Origin: Pasteurella dagmatis
GTDB taxonomy: Bacteria; Pseudomonadota; Gammaproteobacteria; Enterobacterales; Pasteurellaceae
DNA: 64,000 bases
Direction of reading: 5' to 3'
Assembly: GCF_900186835.1 (NCBI RefSeq)
Contig: NZ_LT906448.1
Location: 1,054,001-1,118,000, forward strand
The notes under the pieces are model-generated. The model was not told the DNA's origin. It worked only from the letters and a program-made list of their open reading frames with translations, and did no database searches. Positions 1 to 10,613 of the stretch are shown one piece after another (positions within the stretch are counted from its first letter, which is position 1; every line of letters starts with the position of its first letter). The translations under genes were made by a program, and so were the position numbers.

Positions 1-518
1 ATTCAAATTGGTATGTAGATAGCTGGTTAGGATATAACCATTTTAAAACGAGAGTGACTTCACCAGAAAGCCGAATTAACTACTCAATGAATGCTTTCCA
101 AACCTCTATTGAAGCGGGTTATCAATATATTTTACCGCATAATTGGACTTTACAACCTCAATTCCAAATTATTTATAGCCATTTATCTAAACCGTCATTC
201 AGTGAGTACAAACTAGATGGTAGAAAAAATCTCACAACTAGAATGGGCGTACGTTTATCAACACCACCAACTTTATTTGCGGGAGGTAGTCCATTTATTG
301 AATTAAACTGGCTACATAATAAAAATCGCACAGGTGTATCTACTGATGGAGAAAATTTCTATGTTGCAGGAAACCGCGATTTAAAAGAAGTTAAAATTGG
401 TTTAGATAGTATGAAACTTGGTACTAATATATCCCTTTGGGGAAGCTTTACGCATCGTTTTGGTAAAGATAGATATCGTGATAATTCGGTGAGTTTAGGT
501 ATAAGTTATAAATTCTAA
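1..518 (+). CDS. Autotransporter beta-barrel domain, C-terminal part (5' end outside window)
   Basis: The frame is open from the window edge and ends with ...SLGISYKF, the aromatic C-terminus typical of outer-membrane barrels. Alternating hydrophobic strands and phrases such as DSWLGYNHFKTRV and AGYQYILPHNW fit the translocator domain of a type V (classical) autotransporter, which inserts in the outer membrane and exports an N-terminal passenger. The passenger lies outside the window, so adhesin, protease or other role cannot be told. A Met or Val within this stretch is not the true start. It converges on truB, with a shared terminator between them. Confidence 0.8.
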   Translation, partial: SNWYVDSWLGYNHFKTRVTSPESRINYSMNAFQTSIEAGYQYILPHNWTLQPQFQIIYSHLSKPSFSEYKLDGRKNLTTRMGVRLSTPPTLFAGGSPFIELNWLHNKNRTGVSTDGENFYVAGNRDLKEVKIGLDSMKLGTNISLWGSFTHRFGKDRYRDNSVSLGISYKF

Positions 519-526
519 TCCACTAT

Positions 527-565
527 AAAAACTGACCGCCTAATAAAAGTGCGGTCAGTTTTTTA
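527..565. terminator. Bidirectional terminator built from an uptake-sequence pair
   Basis: Inverted arms AACTGACCGC and GCGGTCAGTT flank a short loop with A and T runs on either side. It lies between the convergent autotransporter and truB genes and contains the AAGTGCGGT uptake core. Confidence 0.8.
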
Positions 566-599
566 TTAATTTATTCAAAAATGCTTTCGAATTTTTGCC

Positions 600-1520
600 T
601 TAATTTTGTGTAACCAAACGCTGAGGACGAATCACATTATTGCGATCCACTTCCGCTACACCTAAAAAACGATTTTCCGCAGAAAACAACCGCACTTGAC
701 CATAAAGCTGCTGAACATTATCAAACCTGACTCGTTGACCAAAACTAATCGCCTTGCTTTGTTCGTCCGTTAGGCTTAGAACTGGTAACTTTGCAACCGC
801 ACTGTCCACCGGCAATAAATGCTGATCGAGCAGTGCAAGATCTTGTTTCTCGGCTAGCTCCTGTAAATGCTTCCAATCCATCATGGCTTCAACTGGATAA
901 TCAGCGACCCCAGTACGACGCAATACTACCACGTGGGCACCACAACCTAAATATTCACCTAAATCATCCACTAGAGTGCGAATATAAGTTCCTTTAGAGC
1001 AATGTATATCCAAAGTTAGATAAGGTGCATTGTATTCAATGAAGTTTAATTCAAAGATCATAATTGGACGGGCATCACGCTCAACTACAATGCCTGCACG
1101 CGCATATTCATACAATGGTTTGCCTTGATGTTTCAACGCCGAAAACATTGTCGGTACTTGCATTAAATCGCCACGAAAATGTGGCAATGCAGCAAGAATA
1201 TCTTGCTCTGAGACATTCACTTCCCTGCTTTCAACCACTTGCCCTTCTGCATCAGAAGTATCCGTACGCTCACCCAATTTTGCTGTCACTTGATAACGCT
1301 TATCCGCATCTAATAAAAACTGTGAAAACTTAGTTGCCTCGCCCAAACAAATTGGTAGCATACCTGTTGCCAATGGATCTAATGCTCCCGTGTGTCCTGC
1401 TTTGTTAGCTTGAAACACCCGTTTGACCTTTTGCATAATATCATTTGAGCTCATCCCTTGCGGTTTATCGAGCAAAAAAACGCCGTCAATATCACGTCCA
1501 CGTTTACGAGGTTTTGACAT
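600..1520 (-). CDS. truB: tRNA pseudouridine(55) synthase TruB
   Basis: 306 residues, normal for the family. It converts U55 of the tRNA T-loop to pseudouridine in the cytoplasm. Visible family motifs are [14 protein letters not shown] near the N-terminus, [15 protein letters not shown] with the catalytic Asp (near residue 48), and [15 protein letters not shown] in the middle; a PUA-like tail follows. The start codon overlaps the rbfA stop by one base (TAATG), so the two are translationally coupled, as is usual in gammaproteobacteria. Identification is secure from motif content and neighbours. Confidence 0.97.
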   Translation of the reverse strand: MSKPRKRGRDIDGVFLLDKPQGMSSNDIMQKVKRVFQANKAGHTGALDPLATGMLPICLGEATKFSQFLLDADKRYQVTAKLGERTDTSDAEGQVVESREVNVSEQDILAALPHFRGDLMQVPTMFSALKHQGKPLYEYARAGIVVERDARPIMIFELNFIEYNAPYLTLDIHCSKGTYIRTLVDDLGEYLGCGAHVVVLRRTGVADYPVEAMMDWKHLQELAEKQDLALLDQHLLPVDSAVAKLPVLSLTDEQSKAISFGQRVRFDNVQQLYGQVRLFSAENRFLGVAEVDRNNVIRPQRLVTQN

Positions 1521-1927
1521 TATTTTTCCTCTGATACCACTTCATCTTCATCATCAATATGACGTTCTTTATCTTGGCGAACAACACTGGTTACCAAATT
1601 AGACATACGCATTCCTTCAATTAAAGAGCGGTCATAAATAAAACGAATTTCAGGTACGATGCGTAAACGCATTGCTTTACCTAATAAACTACGAATATAA
1701 GGCGATGCTTTTTCTAATCCTTTCATTCCAGCTTCAATTGCGGATTCGTCATTATCAAATAAGAAAGTGACAAAGACCTTTGCATATGCAAGATCGCTTG
1801 ATACTTCAACATCAGAGACTGTTACCATACCAATACGAGGATCTTTGACTTCACGCTGTAAAATCACCGCAATCTCTTTTTGAATTTCTTGTGCAACACG
1901 ATCACTACGTTTAAATTCTCTTGCCAT
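1520..1927 (-). CDS. rbfA: Ribosome-binding factor A
   Basis: 135 residues from the [11 protein letters not shown] start. A further in-frame ATG lies five codons upstream, but AAGGAAAAGCAA places a Shine-Dalgarno directly before the chosen ATG, which also matches the family N-terminus. RbfA is a small KH-like protein that helps 16S rRNA processing and 30S maturation in the cytoplasm. The sequences [18 protein letters not shown] and FIYDRS are characteristic. It is followed directly by truB with a one-base overlap. In many relatives it belongs to the nusA-infB operon; here a lipoprotein gene on the other strand separates it from infB. Confidence 0.96.
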   Translation of the reverse strand: MAREFKRSDRVAQEIQKEIAVILQREVKDPRIGMVTVSDVEVSSDLAYAKVFVTFLFDNDESAIEAGMKGLEKASPYIRSLLGKAMRLRIVPEIRFIYDRSLIEGMRMSNLVTSVVRQDKERHIDDEDEVVSEEK

Positions 1928-2139
1928 TTGCTTTTCCTTCATTTTTTATTAAGGCGTGTATTTTGGCATAAATACCATATTTTTAATACAAATAACTGAA
2001 CGTTCAAGGTTATTTTATCCAATTTTTCTTAGCAATTTTTCACCTCCTTGTTAAAAATAAGTCAGTTTTAATAAGGATTGATTATTTAGCACAAAATGTT
2101 TATGGTATTGATGCTATCTTCCATGAATCAGGAGGCTTT

Positions 2140-2910
2140 ATGAATGTTTTTAAACATTATTTCTTCACATTATTATCGGTTTTATTGTTAACTGGTTGTA
2201 CAGGTGGATTAACGGAGGCCTTATATGAAAGAGATATTCAGCCAGAGAGAATTCGTTTTGATCTCGAAAAAGATAACCTTTACTTCTTTGGTTTAACAAC
2301 AGATAAAAAAATTGCGGCATTTGGCGAGAAATACCATTACCTTTTAGAAGAAAAAAATCCGAAAAACAAGCAAATGATTGCTCGATTAGTGAAATTGCCT
2401 TTTAAACAACATATTTATTCACAAATTGGGATTATTGAAAGTACACAAGAAAAACCTAGCGAAATTACCACAGCGCTGTATTTAATCATAGATATCAGTA
2501 AATTAAATCCGAAAGAGTTAAAGATTGCTACGGAACTCGGCTTTAAAAATAAATCTTATAAGAACGGTCTTTCTCGTATGATTAAGCAATATCAAAACAA
2601 AATTGACTTGGAAAAATTAGATAAAGAAAAGAAAATTTGGCATCGAGAAATTACACTTGTTGGTCATCGTTATTTACCTAAGACTGGTGTCAATTATGTA
2701 GCAAAAAATCATTACCAATTTTCTGAAGAAGTAGAAATACATACTGAGGCTGAATATCTCCCCGCAGAAAGCAAACCCAGTGCAAGTACAGTTCTACTTA
2801 GCCCATTTGCAGCACTTGCAGATATGGCAACTGGGATTGTTGCAGTACCTGCCTATATTGGTTTAAAAGCAGCCTGTATTGATCAAAACGATGGATTTAT
2901 TTGCAAGTAA
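2140..2910 (+). CDS. Uncharacterised lipoprotein between rbfA and infB
   Basis: 256 residues. The N-terminus is a lipoprotein signal peptide with lipobox LLTGC, so Cys20 should be lipidated. A good ribosome site (AGGAGG, seven bases before ATG) fixes the start. The mature protein is rich in Lys and Glu and has no domain I recognise; a Gly/Ala-rich hydrophobic segment lies near the C-terminus ([18 protein letters not shown]). The gene runs on the plus strand against two minus-strand operons, at a site where H. influenzae Rd, from memory, carries other accessory genes (hsd). It is probably an accessory insertion; function unknown. Confidence 0.7.
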   Translation: MNVFKHYFFTLLSVLLLTGCTGGLTEALYERDIQPERIRFDLEKDNLYFFGLTTDKKIAAFGEKYHYLLEEKNPKNKQMIARLVKLPFKQHIYSQIGIIESTQEKPSEITTALYLIIDISKLNPKELKIATELGFKNKSYKNGLSRMIKQYQNKIDLEKLDKEKKIWHREITLVGHRYLPKTGVNYVAKNHYQFSEEVEIHTEAEYLPAESKPSASTVLLSPFAALADMATGIVAVPAYIGLKAACIDQNDGFICK

Positions 2911-2981
2911 AAAGGGGAAAGTGCGGTCATTTTTCTGAAAGTTTTGAAGGATAAATCGTCAATGATCTTTCTGACACAAAC

Positions 2982-3016
2982 AAAAAGCGGATAGTTTTAG
3001 CCTATCCGCCTTTTTT
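2982..3016. terminator. Terminator between lipoprotein gene and infB
   Basis: Stem GCGGATAG/CTATCCGC with a seven-base loop, a T run on the plus strand and an A run in front, so it can serve both convergent genes. Confidence 0.8.
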
Positions 3017-3030
3017 CTTCTTGTTAAGAA

Positions 3031-5547
3031 CTAGATCGTACGTTTGATTTCAACCACTTCAAACACTTCTATTTGATCGCCAACTTTCACATCGTTATAG
3101 TTCTTCACACCGATACCACATTCCATTCCGTTACGTACTTCTGAAACGTCATCTTTAAAGCGACGTAATGATTCAAGCTCACCTTCAAAGATAACCACGT
3201 TATCGCGTAACACACGGATTGGGTTATTACGTTTTACGATACCTTCAGTTACCATACAACCTGCTATTGCACCAAATTTCGGATGACGGAATACATCACG
3301 TACTTCTGCAAGACCAATAATTTCCTGTTTGAATTCAGGTTGTAACATACCGCTCATCGCTGCTTTAATTTCGTTCAATAGCTCATAAATAATTGAATAA
3401 TAACGTAAATCAATGCTTTCTGATTCGATAATACGGCGTGCTGATGCATCTGCACGAACGTTAAAGCCAAGTACAATAGCATTTGATGCTGCGGCTAAAG
3501 TTGCATCAGTTTCTGTAATACCACCTACACCTGAACCAACAACTTTCACTTTAACTTCCCCAGTTGAAAGCTCATTCAATGATTGACAAATAGCTTCCAC
3601 AGAACCTTGTACATCAGCTTTTACAATGACGTTCAATTCTGCAACATCACCTTCCGCCATATTCGTAAACATATTCTCTAATTTTGCTTTTTGTTGACGA
3701 GCAAGTTTCACTTCACGGAATTTACCTTGGCGATACAATGCTACTTCACGTGCTTTTTTCTCATCACGAACAACAGTTGCTTCATCACCCGCCGCAGGGA
3801 CACCAGAAAGACCTAATACCTCAACTGGAATTGACGGACCAGCACTTATCACTTCTTTACCATTTTCGTTACGCATTGCACGTACACGACCGTATTCAAA
3901 GCCACAAAGTACGATGTCTCCACGGTTTAAGGTGCCTGATTGGACGAGAATTGTTGCAACTGGACCACGACCTTTATCAAGATAAGACTCAATGACGACA
4001 CCAGTTGCCATCCCATCTTTAACTGAAGTTAATTCAAGCACTTCTGATTGTAATAAGATAGCTTCAAGCAACTCATCAACACCTGTACCTTTCTTCGCAG
4101 ATACATAAACAAATTGAGTATCGCCACCAAATTTTTCAGCAACCACTTCATGTTGTAATAATTCAGTTTCCACACGCTCTGGATTTGCTTCTGGTTTATC
4201 AATTTTGTTTACTGCAACAACAATTGGTACACCTGCTGCTTTTGCGTGTTGGATAGCTTCAATTGTTTGTGGCATCACACCATCATCTGCAGCAACAACA
4301 AGAACAACAATATCCGTTGCTTTCGCACCACGAGCACGCATTGAAGTAAATGCAGCATGTCCTGGTGTATCTAAGAAGGTGATCATTTTTCCATCTTCAG
4401 TTTCTACATGATATGCACCGATGTGTTGAGTAATACCACCAGCTTCACCTGAGGCTACTTTAGCTTTACGAATGTAGTCAAGTAATGAAGTTTTACCATG
4501 GTCAACGTGCCCCATAATAGTTACAACTGGTGCACGAGTCACTAATTCCGCATCTACATCACGGTCACTCATCACTGATTCTTCAAGCTCATTTTCTTTA
4601 CGAATAATTACTTTATGACCCATTTCCTCTGCAACAAGCTGTGCAGTTTCTTGATCGATCACTTGGTTAATGGTTGCCATTGCACCCATTTTCATCATTG
4701 TCTTGATTACTTCTGTTGCTTTTACTGCCATTTTATTTGCAAGTTCAGCCACAGTGATGGTTTCACCAATCACAACATCACGGTTAACCGCTTGTGCTGG
4801 TTTTGTAAATGCCTGCTGTAATGCACTACCTTTCTTCGCATTTTTGCCTTTACCGTTTTTGCCATCTTTTTGATTACGACGATTAGATTCACGTTCTGTT
4901 TTTGAGCTTTCATCTTCACGACCGCCTTTTTTCGCCTTAGCTACTTTATTTTTACCACCACGATTACGGCTTTCTTTACGACGCTCTTCTTCATCTTCTG
5001 CTTCACGAGCATAAGACGATGTTAAATGATAATCAGCATAATCATCGCTTGAACTAGATTCTGAATCATCAGAGCTTAATTCGGCATAACGTTTTGCCTC
5101 TTCAGCAGCTTTACGTGCTTGCTCCTCTGCTTTTTGACGCGCTAATTCATCTGCTTTGCGACGTAATTCAGCTTCTTCTGCACGACGCTTTTCTTTTTCT
5201 GCATCAATAACTTTATTCGACGTTGTAGCATTTTGTGCTTTCTTCAGTTCCTCAATTTTTTCAGCTTGTTTTGCTTTTTCAGCTTTCTCTGCTTCTAAAC
5301 GAGCTTTTGCTTCAGCTTCTTTTTTTGCTTTTTCTGCTGCTAATCTCTCTGCTTCTTGGATTGCTTTCAATTTCGCTTCTTCCGCTCTTTGTGCTGCATC
5401 TGTTGGCACCGTGCGTTTTTTACGTACTTCGACTTGTACTTCTTTTGCTTTACCACCCGTTGTAGTACTCACTGTCGTTTTAGTTCTACGTTGTAAACTC
5501 AATTTTTTTGGGGTAGTCCCATCAGCTTTTTTTACATCTTCTGTCAT
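3031..5547 (-). CDS. infB: Translation initiation factor IF-2
   Basis: 838 residues. The N-terminal third is a charged, repetitive, probably coiled-coil region (Ala/Glu/Lys runs) followed by an IF2_N segment around residues 260-310. The GTPase domain starts near residue 340: G1 GHVDHGKTS near 345, then DTPGHAAF (G3) and NKIDK (G4). Domains II-IV follow and bind the 50S subunit and fMet-tRNA. It brings initiator tRNA to the 30S subunit. It lies 16 bases downstream of nusA in the rimP-nusA-infB operon. The plus-strand open frames inside it come from the biased codon content. Confidence 0.98.
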   Translation of the reverse strand: MTEDVKKADGTTPKKLSLQRRTKTTVSTTTGGKAKEVQVEVRKKRTVPTDAAQRAEEAKLKAIQEAERLAAEKAKKEAEAKARLEAEKAEKAKQAEKIEELKKAQNATTSNKVIDAEKEKRRAEEAELRRKADELARQKAEEQARKAAEEAKRYAELSSDDSESSSSDDYADYHLTSSYAREAEDEEERRKESRNRGGKNKVAKAKKGGREDESSKTERESNRRNQKDGKNGKGKNAKKGSALQQAFTKPAQAVNRDVVIGETITVAELANKMAVKATEVIKTMMKMGAMATINQVIDQETAQLVAEEMGHKVIIRKENELEESVMSDRDVDAELVTRAPVVTIMGHVDHGKTSLLDYIRKAKVASGEAGGITQHIGAYHVETEDGKMITFLDTPGHAAFTSMRARGAKATDIVVLVVAADDGVMPQTIEAIQHAKAAGVPIVVAVNKIDKPEANPERVETELLQHEVVAEKFGGDTQFVYVSAKKGTGVDELLEAILLQSEVLELTSVKDGMATGVVIESYLDKGRGPVATILVQSGTLNRGDIVLCGFEYGRVRAMRNENGKEVISAGPSIPVEVLGLSGVPAAGDEATVVRDEKKAREVALYRQGKFREVKLARQQKAKLENMFTNMAEGDVAELNVIVKADVQGSVEAICQSLNELSTGEVKVKVVGSGVGGITETDATLAAASNAIVLGFNVRADASARRIIESESIDLRYYSIIYELLNEIKAAMSGMLQPEFKQEIIGLAEVRDVFRHPKFGAIAGCMVTEGIVKRNNPIRVLRDNVVIFEGELESLRRFKDDVSEVRNGMECGIGVKNYNDVKVGDQIEVFEVVEIKRTI

Positions 5548-5563
5548 CTATTCACTCCTCCAC

Positions 5564-7048
5564 TTACTCACTGAACCAACAAATATTACGTGCAGCCATA
5601 ATAAAATCTGCGGCTTGTTCCGCTGTTAAATCTTCAATATCAGCTAAATCATCAACACCTTGTTCTGCAAGTTCTTCTAGAGTAGTAATGTTTTTCTCTG
5701 CTAATTTTAATGCGATATGACGATTCATACCATCTAATGCAAGTAAGCGGTCTTCAATATGTGCTTGTTTAAGCGCTTCCTCTTCTGCTAACGCTGCAGC
5801 AGTGATTGCATTTTTTGCGCGTGTTTGTAATTCTTCAACCAAATCTTCATCTTCTAAACCATCAATTGATGTAAGCTCGTTGACTGAAACATACGCTAAT
5901 TCTTCTAAAGTTGAGAAACCTTCTTCAATTAAAATATGAGCAAACTCTTCATCAATTTCTAAAGTATTCATAAATAATTTCAATACTTTATTATCTTCTG
6001 CTTGATGTTTTTGGTTTAATTCATCCGTGGTCATTACATTTAATGTCCAACCGGTTAATTGGGTTGCAAGACGCACATTTTGACCATTACGACCAATTGC
6101 TTGCGCTAAATTTGCAGATTCAACTGCAATATCCATTGAATGAGAGTCTTCATCTACAACGATTGAACTAACATCTGCTGGAGCCATTGCATTAATCACG
6201 AATTGTGCTGGATTATCATCCCAAAGCACGATATCCACACGCTCACCACCTAATTCATTAGTAATCGCTTGAACACGTGCACCACGCATACCTACGCAAG
6301 CACCTACTGGATCAATACGTTTGTCATTGGTTTTTACTGCAATTTTCGCACGTGAACCGGGGTCACGTGCTGCATTTTTGATCTCAATAAGCTCTTCGCC
6401 AATTTCAGGCACTTCGATACGGAATAACTCAATTAACATTTCAGGTTTAGCTCGAGTGACAAATAACTGAGCACCTTTGTTTTCAGGGCTTACTTTATAA
6501 AGTACGCCACGTACACGATCTCCTGGACGGAAATTTTCACGTGGAAGCATATCCTCACGTAACATCACCGCTTCCGCTTGTTGGCCTAAATCTAATACAA
6601 TATTGTCACGATTTACTTTTTTAACAGTTCCAGTCACAATCTCGCCTTCTTGCGAGCGGAATTGTTCAACGATTTTGTTGCGTTCAGCTTCACGAATTTT
6701 AGTGCTAATTACTTGACGTGCTGTTTGCATTGTAATTCGATCAAATGCCACTGATTCGATTTGATCTTCAACATAATCACCTAATTGCACATTAGGATCT
6801 TCAAATTGTGCCGCTTCTAAAGTAATTTCTTTGGTTGGATTAGTGACTTCTTCAACAACTAACCAACGGCGAAATGTATCAAACTCACCTGTTTTGGTAT
6901 TGATCACAACACGTACATCAATTTCTTGCTCATATTTCTTTTTAGTAGATAACGCTAATGCACTTTCTAGTGCTTCAAAGATCTTTTCACGTGGTAATAA
7001 TTTCTCATTAGACACTGCTTCAGCAGCCAATAAAATCTCTTTACTCAT
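5564..7048 (-). CDS. nusA: Transcription termination/antitermination factor NusA
   Basis: 494 residues, normal length. Order of parts: N-terminal RNA-polymerase-binding domain ([16 protein letters not shown]), S1 domain ([21 protein letters not shown], residues about 135-200), two KH domains ([35 protein letters not shown]), then two acidic C-terminal helix-hairpin repeats. It modulates pausing, termination and antitermination. It starts about 16 bases after rimP and is followed by infB. One or more plus-strand shadow frames can be ignored. Confidence 0.98.
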   Translation of the reverse strand: MSKEILLAAEAVSNEKLLPREKIFEALESALALSTKKKYEQEIDVRVVINTKTGEFDTFRRWLVVEEVTNPTKEITLEAAQFEDPNVQLGDYVEDQIESVAFDRITMQTARQVISTKIREAERNKIVEQFRSQEGEIVTGTVKKVNRDNIVLDLGQQAEAVMLREDMLPRENFRPGDRVRGVLYKVSPENKGAQLFVTRAKPEMLIELFRIEVPEIGEELIEIKNAARDPGSRAKIAVKTNDKRIDPVGACVGMRGARVQAITNELGGERVDIVLWDDNPAQFVINAMAPADVSSIVVDEDSHSMDIAVESANLAQAIGRNGQNVRLATQLTGWTLNVMTTDELNQKHQAEDNKVLKLFMNTLEIDEEFAHILIEEGFSTLEELAYVSVNELTSIDGLEDEDLVEELQTRAKNAITAAALAEEEALKQAHIEDRLLALDGMNRHIALKLAEKNITTLEELAEQGVDDLADIEDLTAEQAADFIMAARNICWFSE

Positions 7049-7063
7049 TGCTCTATATGCTCC

Positions 7064-7519
7064 TTAGAATTTAGGAATAATATTGGCTTTTTGAATATTG
7101 CCAAACACTAAAACTTGTTCTTGACCGTCAACAGTTAAGGTCAACATATCATTTTCAATTTTTTCTAACTTACCCTGCCATTTACGACGATCTAATACGG
7201 GAATACGTAAATGCACAACAATATCTTGACCAATATAGCGTTGGTATTGCGCTAAAGTGAACAAGGCTCTATCTAAACCTGGTGAAGAAACTTCGAGGTT
7301 ATATTTATCTGCAATTGGATCTTCTACATCTAAAATTGCACTCACCTGACGGCTTACATCTGCGCAATCATCCACAGTGACACCGCCCTCTTTATCAATA
7401 TATAAACGAACTGTTAAGAATCTGCCTGAACGTTGGCATTCAATGCCCCATAACTCACAACCTAAATCTTCAACAGTGCTTTGTAATAATTCATGTAATT
7501 TTTGTTCTAACGTTGCCAA
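7064..7519 (-). CDS. rimP: Ribosome maturation factor RimP
   Basis: 151 residues beginning with a TTG codon ([12 protein letters not shown]). The TTG is chosen because AGAGGAG lies at good distance before it and the family starts with the ATLEQ phrase; an upstream ATG would add eleven residues with no ribosome site. Characteristic phrases are [18 protein letters not shown] and [12 protein letters not shown]. RimP helps assembly of the 30S subunit. It is the first protein gene of the metY-rimP-nusA-infB unit and is preceded by two terminator-like hairpins that separate it from the tRNA. Confidence 0.95.
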   Translation of the reverse strand: MATLEQKLHELLQSTVEDLGCELWGIECQRSGRFLTVRLYIDKEGGVTVDDCADVSRQVSAILDVEDPIADKYNLEVSSPGLDRALFTLAQYQRYIGQDIVVHLRIPVLDRRKWQGKLEKIENDMLTLTVDGQEQVLVFGNIQKANIIPKF

Positions 7520-7626
7520 AATTGTCTCCTCTAAATATAGGATGTACAACACATATCAATAATTTCAATACATAATACCAACTGTGTTTACTACCACCTT
7601 ACATATCAATCTTGAATTTCAGACGT

Positions 7627-7655
7627 AAAAAAAGGACTTGGTTAGTCCAGTCCTT
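7627..7655 (-). terminator. Terminator/attenuator in the rimP leader
   Basis: On the minus strand AAGGACT and AGTCCTT pair around a nine-base loop and are followed by seven T. It lies between metY and rimP and may limit read-through from the tRNA promoter into the nusA-infB operon. Confidence 0.65.
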
Positions 7656-7681
7656 ACATCAAAAACTCCGTATTTAAATAT

Positions 7682-7710
7682 GAAAAAACCCCACTACTTG
7701 GGGCTTCTTT
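7682..7710 (-). terminator. Terminator after tRNA-fMet
   Basis: On the minus strand GCCCC and GGGG(T) pair around AAGTAGT, followed by six T, just downstream of the initiator tRNA. Confidence 0.7.
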
Positions 7711-7728
7711 ACTAAACTATCTGTAAAG

Positions 7729-7805
7729 TGGTTGCGGGGGCCGGATTTGAACCGACGGCCTTCGGGTTATGAGCCCGACGAGCTACCAAGCTGCTCCACC
7801 CCGCG
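7729..7805 (-). tRNA. metY: Initiator tRNA-fMet (CAT)
   Basis: 77 nt including encoded CCA. The 5' end is CGCGGGG with the unpaired C1-A72 end typical of initiators, the anticodon loop reads CTCATAA, and three G-C pairs lie in the anticodon stem (GGG/CCC). It precedes rimP-nusA-infB as in E. coli metY. Confidence 0.96.
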
Positions 7806-7911
7806 TCCGAAATATGTGCTGTATTATAAGGATTTTGTAAAAAATATCAAGTTTTAATTCTGATATTTCCTATTTTTTCAAAAATCCTGATAAATTTACC
7901 GCACTTTTTAA

Positions 7912-8046
7912 TTAAAACCGAATACCAGTACCAACGCCTAAACCAACACCAACACCACTGGAGCCACCACCAGCATTTACACTAGCGCCAATGCTACAAG
8001 CTGAAATTATGGTGCTAATAGCTAAAATCATCATTAATTTTTTCAT
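7912..8046 (-). CDS. Tiny glycine-rich lipoprotein (44 aa)
   Basis: The frame begins MKKLMMILAISTIISAC, a lipoprotein signal with lipobox ISAC (Cys17), followed by a 27-residue tail made almost wholly of Gly, Val, Ser and Ala (GGGSSGVGVGLGVGTG) and ending in IRF. Its ATG overlaps the stop of the kinase-like gene (ATGA), so it is probably translated by coupling. The mature peptide is too short for an enzyme; it could be a small envelope peptide. No family recognised. It is easy to miss because of its length. Confidence 0.6.
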   Translation of the reverse strand: MKKLMMILAISTIISACSIGASVNAGGGSSGVGVGLGVGTGIRF

Positions 8047-8783
8047 TCTACTTTCCCCTCTTTCATCAAAAATGACATATTCTCAAACAAGCGATAAATT
8101 GCAATTAAATCTGTCCTTGCTATTAATTTGAATGGTAGCAAAAGAAAATAAAGAAAGCGATATGTTTGCAACAAATGTAACACTTGTTGCCAAATAGGAA
8201 TCTTTGCTTGCTGAGCTAATTCATTCACTAAGCGTCTTATTTCTAAATCAGGAATGGCTTTTGAACGGCATAAACTATAAATAAAAATAATAATATCATA
8301 AGTTTGTTTTTTTTCACTTGCCTCGTGGTGTGTTTCCAAATCAATAAAGCTAATTTGTTTGCCATTCCACGCCATATCTCTGAGTGCTGGTCGACCATGT
8401 ACTAGCCCTTTTTGATGTAATGCTAGTAAGGCTTTTACACCTTCTGATAAAATATATTTCTTCTCATTTTCTGGCACTGTGATATCTTCAACCCAATCAG
8501 CAAGTGTCGGACCCGCATCTTTTAACACTAAAAAATCTTTGCCGGTTAATAATAGTTGAGGTACTGGGGCATTGGATTTTGCGAAATTTATTAATGAATT
8601 GATTTCATGTTGAAAAGCTTTGTTAGGATTTGGCTTAATTAATCGCCAGCTTGCACTCACTACTTCCGGCTGCTTAAGCCAAAAAAGATGACCTTCATAT
8701 TCAAAAGAATGAATTCGTTTTCCTTTATAGGTTTCAACAAGCTGATGAACATAATTTTCGAAAGAATGCTGGCTTAATTCCAT
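8043..8783 (-). CDS. Kinase-like protein of the lipopolysaccharide-kinase/RIO type
   Basis: 246 residues. Residues about 130-160 contain HQKGLVHGRPALRDMAW followed by ISFIDLETH, which resembles the catalytic loop (H-G-x(5)-D) and the metal-binding D-x-E of small eukaryotic-like kinases such as WaaP/Kdo kinase. The N-terminal part FWLKQPEVVSASWRL could be the nucleotide-binding lobe. Substrate unknown; an envelope sugar or lipid is a reasonable guess. The C-terminal third has hydrophobic stretches (FLYFLLLPFKLIA) that may touch the membrane. It ends by overlapping the tiny lipoprotein gene. Confidence 0.6.
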   Translation of the reverse strand: MELSQHSFENYVHQLVETYKGKRIHSFEYEGHLFWLKQPEVVSASWRLIKPNPNKAFQHEINSLINFAKSNAPVPQLLLTGKDFLVLKDAGPTLADWVEDITVPENEKKYILSEGVKALLALHQKGLVHGRPALRDMAWNGKQISFIDLETHHEASEKKQTYDIIIFIYSLCRSKAIPDLEIRRLVNELAQQAKIPIWQQVLHLLQTYRFLYFLLLPFKLIARTDLIAIYRLFENMSFLMKEGKVE

Positions 8784-8801
8784 TTTAATTACCTAAAAGA
8801 G

Positions 8802-8828
8802 AAAGTGCGGTCAATCTAACCGCACTTT
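8802..8828. terminator. Uptake-sequence-pair hairpin
   Basis: AAAGTGCGGT and ACCGCACTTT form a ten-base stem with a short loop, downstream of the 8846-9535 lipoprotein gene and upstream of the kinase-like gene. Confidence 0.7.
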
Positions 8829-8845
8829 ATAGAAATGATAGAAAA

Positions 8846-9535
8846 CTATTTTTTCATCAAAGTTAATTTCGCAACTTTATTTGCTGAAATTTGACAATTC
8901 ATTTTATAGTATTGGTTACCATTTAGACGAACTGTTGCATCAATGTGGCTTGCAGTAACAATAGCATTTTCTGGGCTACGGAAAACACGTTGAGTTCCTG
9001 CAACTTGCTGAATTTTTGCGATACACAAATAATTCACTTTTGCTTGCTCACCTGTTTTCATATTTACCGCACTACCATCTGCACGATTGTAGCTCATCAT
9101 TTTATAAAGTTTTGCGCCTTTTGCAGATAATGCTGATTTTTTCTCTGTGCTCACATCTTGCGCTTTGCCTTGTGCATTGAAAGATAATACTTCACTGTTT
9201 GCACCAAACTGATAAACACCCGATTTATCTTGTACCGCTAATAGTTTGCCTGATTTATAGAAGAATTTGCTTAAGCCTTCTGCATCTTGAACTTTAATTA
9301 ATTCAGGTTGTGCACTAAGATAAGTCACATAGTTGTTTTGATTGTAAGTATATTCAAACGTTTTTAAACCTGTTGCCTGCTGTTCTAAACTGACTAAATC
9401 AATACCTAATGCCTTGGTCACTGCTGGTGAAGTTGAGACAGTTCCAGTTGAGGAGGTCATGTCAGATAAGTTACTACAAGCAGATAAGGCAAGTACTGAA
9501 GAAATTAACATTGCTTTATTGATATATTGACGCAT
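8846..9535 (-). CDS. Uncharacterised lipoprotein
   Basis: 229 residues with a clear lipoprotein signal: MRQYINKAMLISSVLALSAC, predicted lipidated Cys20. The mature part is Ser/Thr-rich at first, then a beta-rich soluble domain with phrases such as NYVTYLSAQPELIKVQD and YQFGANSEVLSFNAQG. I recognise no enzyme motif. It stands alone, with a hairpin terminator after it and about 130 bases of upstream DNA carrying one uptake core. The Pasteurellaceae setting suggests a periplasmic or outer-membrane anchored protein; role unknown. Confidence 0.7.
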   Translation of the reverse strand: MRQYINKAMLISSVLALSACSNLSDMTSSTGTVSTSPAVTKALGIDLVSLEQQATGLKTFEYTYNQNNYVTYLSAQPELIKVQDAEGLSKFFYKSGKLLAVQDKSGVYQFGANSEVLSFNAQGKAQDVSTEKKSALSAKGAKLYKMMSYNRADGSAVNMKTGEQAKVNYLCIAKIQQVAGTQRVFRSPENAIVTASHIDATVRLNGNQYYKMNCQISANKVAKLTLMKK

Positions 9536-9665
9536 AAAGTTTCCTTTAATAAATAAAAAAGTGCGGTGCTATTTTAACGAAGTTTATTCTTCTTTTGAAT
9601 AAAATTTCATCTTTTAATGAACCGCTCTTTTATAGCTCAATCGTTTTAAATAAGCAAATCTTTTC

Positions 9666-10580
9666 TTATTTCTTTAAGAATAATGCAGCTGCTCCTCTTA
9701 CACCACCTGAATCACCATATTTTGCTTTCTTAATTAAAGGAACTTGTGCACTACGCATTAAGTGAGCAGGCAATGCTTTTGGTAATGCCTCATATAAATA
9801 ATCAAAGTTAGAGAGACCACCACCTAATACTACAACGTGTGGATCAAGAATCGTAATAATGTTGCCAATAGAAATTGCACAAAGCTCAATGAAAAGATCA
9901 ACAAATTTCACCGCAGTTTCATCGCCTGCATAAAAACGTTGGATCACCTCTTTTGCACTTAATGCTTCACCTTGTAAATCACGATACAACATTTCGAAAC
10001 CACGCCCAGATAAATAAGTATCTAAACACGCTTTATTACCACATCCACAACCATAAATTGGTGCTTTATCCCAACCCAATAATTGAAGGGCGTGATAGTT
10101 TAGTTGGATATGACCTAATTCTCCGGCCATTCCTACTTGACCTGAATGAATTTGACCATCAAAAACTAATCCACCACCAAATCCTGTACCTAAAATAAGC
10201 CCCAATACGCTCGGATAATCTTTATTATCCTCATCCCAAGCTTCTGATAAAGCAAAACAATTTGCATCATTTTCAGCACGTACTTCACGATCTAAAAGTG
10301 CCGAAAGATCTTTGATAATCGGCTTATTATCTGCTGCTCGAATATTCGCAATTTCTGCTAACCCCGTGGTATGATTCACAAAACCCGGAATTCCTAATCC
10401 AACTGAACCTTGACAATTAAACATTTCATCAGCTTTATGTACCAATCCAACAATAGTATTCAGCCACTCCTCATAACTTTCTTTAGGCGTATCTACACGC
10501 TCACTATGCAATTTTTCAAGTTTTTCATTAAATACTGCAAGCTCAATTTTTGTACCGCCAATATCAAGTCCGTATAACAT
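9666..10580 (-). CDS. nagK: N-acetyl-D-glucosamine kinase (ROK family)
   Basis: 304 residues. [12 protein letters not shown] near the N-terminus is the ROK phosphate-binding motif, GIPGFV and [12 protein letters not shown] follow, GTGFGGG is the second ATP-binding element, and [20 protein letters not shown] carries the zinc-binding Cys cluster. The enzyme phosphorylates GlcNAc released in cell-wall recycling or taken up free. ROK kinases for different sugars are alike; assignment to GlcNAc rests on overall resemblance to NagK. It lies just upstream of pgpB on the same strand in map order but is transcribed after it. Confidence 0.85.
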   Translation of the reverse strand: MLYGLDIGGTKIELAVFNEKLEKLHSERVDTPKESYEEWLNTIVGLVHKADEMFNCQGSVGLGIPGFVNHTTGLAEIANIRAADNKPIIKDLSALLDREVRAENDANCFALSEAWDEDNKDYPSVLGLILGTGFGGGLVFDGQIHSGQVGMAGELGHIQLNYHALQLLGWDKAPIYGCGCGNKACLDTYLSGRGFEMLYRDLQGEALSAKEVIQRFYAGDETAVKFVDLFIELCAISIGNIITILDPHVVVLGGGLSNFDYLYEALPKALPAHLMRSAQVPLIKKAKYGDSGGVRGAAALFLKK

Positions 10581-10613
10581 TGTTACCTCACTGATTAAAA
10601 AATAACACTGATT

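Noticed and set aside
1-518. Naming the partial autotransporter (for example Lav, Hap or IgA protease)
   Set aside because: Only the common barrel end is present; the passenger that would decide is outside the window.
3684-5629. Several plus-strand open frames antisense to infB
   Set aside because: Caused by the repetitive Ala/Glu/Lys codons of IF-2; no ribosome sites and low-complexity products.
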